Origin: Limnochordia bacterium
Lineage (GTDB): Bacteria; Bacillota; Limnochordia; Darwinibacteriales; SLO01
DNA: 6,455 nucleotides
Direction: 5' to 3'
NCBI GenBank assembly: GCA_007132635.1
Contig: SLOG01000265.1
Coordinates: 1-6,455, forward strand
The stretch's first letter is position 1. Each line of letters starts with the position of its first letter. Of this stretch, positions 4,703 to 6,455 are shown one piece after another. The notes beneath the pieces were generated by a model. The model was not told where the DNA came from. It saw nothing but the letters and a program-made list of their open reading frames with translations, and did no database searches. Position numbers and translations under genes: made by a program.

Positions 4703-6367
4703 CTATTCTACAGACAAGATATAATAATACAAGGGTTGGTTCCCTTGATAAAGCTCAACTTCACACTCAGGATAGCGCTCGCGGACAGTGTCCGCTAGGG
4801 CCTCAGCGCTGGCGAAACTGTGGTTATCACCGGAATAAAGGCTGATAACACTACTCTCATCCTCAACCATGGTATCCAAAAGGTTTAAGGTCACCTCGTC
4901 AATACTTCGACCTGCCGTTGTGATCTTCCCCTCAACCAAGCCAATAATGTCCTCTTCCTCAATCTGAAGATCACCCGCCTTTGTTGCACGAACAGCGTAG
5001 GTCACCTCACCCGTCTTCACCTGCCGCATACTCTGTTCCATACTCTCCAGGTTTTCCTCAAGGTCACCATCCGGATCGAAACTCATAAGTGCACTGATCC
5101 CCTGAGGAATAGAACGAGTGGCCACAACGCCAACTTCTTTCTCCACCAGCTCCTTGGCTTGACGAGCTGAGAAGATCACATTCTTATTATTAGGAAATAT
5201 TATAACTTTATCGGCGTTCGTATCCTCGACGGCCCGCACCAACTCCTCTGTACTGGGGTTCATGGTTTGCCCGCCGGTTACGAGACGATCGACCCCGAGG
5301 CTGGCAAAAATGTCGGCCAACCCTCTGCCCGGCACTACTGCAACCAACCCCAACGTCTTACGTTCTTCCGATGGCCTAATTATGGATGGAAGGTTGAAAA
5401 CGTTCGAATCGGTCGGCTTCGGATGCTCCTTCATCAGCGCATCGTTCTGAAGGCGCATGTTGTCGATCTTGATGTCGACCATATCACCCATGGAAGCACA
5501 GACTTCTAAGACGTCCCCGGGGTGATCTGTGTGAATATGAATCTTTATTACCCTTGCGTCACCAACAACGAGTGTCGAATCACCTTTCGGCTCGAGAGCA
5601 CTCCGCAGGGAATCGACATCGAGGCCCTCGCCTTTGATAAGAAACTCTGTGCAATACTTATTGGCCAAGTCCCCTTCAATACGAGAGATACCTATTGCCG
5701 AAGGTATCTCAGTTGATGCCAAAGACTCTGCCAACGACTCCTCACTGACTCTCTCTTCGCCCCTCAAAGCATCAAGCGCTCCCTGCAGTGCAACAACCAA
5801 CCCCTCGCCTCCCGCATCCACCACACCAGCTTGACGAAGGACGGGGAGGATTTCCGGCGTACGGATCAACGCTTCTTTCGCTGCGTTCAAGGCTGCTTCC
5901 CAAACCTCCAGAGGAGAATCACCGTTTTCCGCAGCCTCTTCGGCACCAGCTGCCGCTGCTTTGGCTACGGTAAGAATTGTTCCTTCTACGGGTTTCATCA
6001 CGGCCTTATATGTCGTGCGGGACGCCAAACGAAAGGCCTGAGCAAGGCAAGCCCCATCTGCCTCCTTTACTCCATCAAAGCCATCACTAAATCCTCGGAA
6101 GAACTGGGAGAGAATAACTCCACTGTTACCACGCGCACCCATCAGCGAGCCGCGAGCTGCCGCTTGAGACACACTACGAATAGTCAACCGCTCTATCCCA
6201 TCCAGTTCACGAACGGCTGCCGAAATCGTCAGTGCCATATTGGTGCCAGTATCCCCGTCCGGTACCGGAAAAACATTCAACGCATTGATGCGCTCTTTGT
6301 CGACAGCCAAGTAGCGCGACGCTGCTTCCAGCATTCGTTTTAACTCTATACCTGTGAGTACCTGCAA
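4703..6367 (-). CDS. fakA: Fatty acid kinase catalytic subunit FakA (YloV, DAK2 domain)
   Basis: FakA uses ATP to phosphorylate fatty acids held by a FakB/DegV partner. The 554-residue protein matches the family length (about 550). The N-terminal DAK2 ATPase domain (about 1-200) has VFPVPDGDTGTNM (32-44; Asp37 and Asp39 are expected Mg/ATP ligands), GSLMGARGNSGVILSQFFRG (73-92), MKPVEGTILTV (124-134) and GVVDAGGEGL (181-190). The middle domain carries YCTEF with Cys239, and IHIHTDHPGDVLE with His277 and His279, matching the Cys-His-His metal site reported for S. aureus FakA as I recall it. The C-terminal DegV-like domain (about 335-554) has VAVVPGRGL, GGQTMNPST (365-373) and IIFPNNKNV (389-397). 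The start is TTG at 6367, eight bases after AGGAGG (6376-6381); the first in-frame ATG (codon 12) has no ribosome binding site and would cut the domain. The degV-family partner follows after 22 bases. Confidence 0.96.
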   Translation of the reverse strand: MQVLTGIELKRMLEAASRYLAVDKERINALNVFPVPDGDTGTNMALTISAAVRELDGIERLTIRSVSQAAARGSLMGARGNSGVILSQFFRGFSDGFDGVKEADGACLAQAFRLASRTTYKAVMKPVEGTILTVAKAAAAGAEEAAENGDSPLEVWEAALNAAKEALIRTPEILPVLRQAGVVDAGGEGLVVALQGALDALRGEERVSEESLAESLASTEIPSAIGISRIEGDLANKYCTEFLIKGEGLDVDSLRSALEPKGDSTLVVGDARVIKIHIHTDHPGDVLEVCASMGDMVDIKIDNMRLQNDALMKEHPKPTDSNVFNLPSIIRPSEERKTLGLVAVVPGRGLADIFASLGVDRLVTGGQTMNPSTEELVRAVEDTNADKVIIFPNNKNVIFSARQAKELVEKEVGVVATRSIPQGISALMSFDPDGDLEENLESMEQSMRQVKTGEVTYAVRATKAGDLQIEEEDIIGLVEGKITTAGRSIDEVTLNLLDTMVEDESSVISLYSGDNHSFASAEALADTVRERYPECEVELYQGNQPLYYYILSVE

Positions 6368-6375
6368 TCTTCCTT

Positions 6376-6381
6376 CCTCCT
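6376..6381 (-). promoter_or_regulatory. Shine-Dalgarno supporting the TTG start of fakA
   Basis: AGGAGG on the minus strand, followed by another purine-rich stretch (AAGGAAGA), lies eight bases before TTG 6367. No ATG or GTG in the same frame has a comparable site, so it decides the TTG start. Confidence 0.75.
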
Positions 6382-6422
6382 GACAACACGAGTCTAGAAA
6401 CCAGTCGGTCTTACGGACGTGT

Positions 6423-6455
6423 CTATTTGTTCTGCGAATTCGTCACTCGAACGCC
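6423..6455 (-). CDS. Possible C-terminal end of an upstream Asp23/YloU-like gene (partial)
   Basis: One minus-strand frame enters the window as GVRVTNSQNK followed by TAG at 6425-6423, 55 bases before the fakA start. In Firmicutes, fakA/yloV usually follows the Asp23 (DUF322) gene yloU, whose proteins end in a beta-strand of the type V-x-V-x-GV and a short polar tail; these ten residues fit that. Another frame stays open for 19 codons to 6394 but has no Asp23 character. The call rests mainly on gene order, so confidence is low. The rest of the 6368-6422 gap shows no promoter or terminator that I can support. Confidence 0.35.
   Translation of the reverse strand, partial: GVRVTNSQNK

Noticed and set aside
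4715..4730. TATAAT on the plus strand near the fakA end
   Set aside because: No -35 hexamer lies 16-18 bases upstream and no plus-strand gene follows. The bases encode a Tyr-Tyr-Tyr-Ile run.
4730..4747. Inverted repeat CAAGGG-TTGGTT-CCCTTG sharing an 11-base word (CAAGGGTTGGT) with the stem before recG
   Set aside because: It sits inside conserved fakA codons (QGNQPLYYY) and has only a 6-bp stem; the shared word is most likely chance.
5180..5210. AT-rich patch with a TATAAT-like hexamer inside fakA
   Set aside because: There is no matching -35 at the right spacing, and the bases encode the conserved IIFPNNKN motif, which explains the composition.
1..6455. CRISPR array, insertion sequence, tRNA or rRNA gene, prophage or toxin-antitoxin genes
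   Set aside because: I saw no spaced direct repeats, terminal inverted repeats, transposase or integrase motifs, or tRNA-like folds. Nearly all bases are taken up by recognised housekeeping genes.

Overview
The window is a compact, co-directional block of bacterial housekeeping genes, all read on the minus strand. Gene content and order (Asp23-type gene?, fakA, degV, recG, rsmD, coaD, a small coiled-coil gene, then a YceD/DUF177 gene) are those of a Firmicutes/Bacillota chromosome. Base composition is roughly balanced. Shine-Dalgarno sites are strong (AGGAGG, GAGGTGA) and several start codons are TTG or GTG. This fits a deep Clostridia- or Limnochordia-like lineage better than a low-GC Bacillus, but I cannot name the genus. 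Nothing looks mobile, viral or recently acquired.

Layout in the direction of transcription (right to left): 6455-6423, possible last codons of an upstream Asp23/YloU-like gene; 6367-4703, fakA/yloV (DAK2-domain fatty acid kinase); 4680-3829, a DegV-family (FakB-type) fatty acid-binding protein; 3826-3779, two abutting stem-loops, the second covering the recG ribosome binding site; 3779-1767, recG; 1731-1192, rsmD; 1181-669, coaD (re-assigned here to a GTG start); 682-224, a small SepIVA/DivIVA-like coiled-coil protein; 223-142, an intergenic region with a stem-loop and a near-consensus sigma-A promoter; 141-1, the start of a DUF177/YceD protein running off the window.

Functionally, FakA and the DegV protein form a plausible kinase/carrier pair that phosphorylates exogenous fatty acids for phospholipid synthesis. 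RecG remodels stalled replication forks, RsmD methylates 16S rRNA, and CoaD makes dephospho-CoA, which links back to lipid metabolism. The small coiled-coil protein resembles the mycobacterial division factor SepIVA and, as in mycobacteria, sits directly before the DUF177 gene. From fakA to the coiled-coil gene, spacings run from a 14-nt overlap to 49 nt, which suggests one operon; the promoter at 158-186 appears to start a new unit for DUF177 and probably rpmF.

I found no dramatic unknown system. The points most worth a second look are the SepIVA-like gene, the tandem hairpins before recG, and the promoter that would give DUF177 an almost leaderless mRNA.
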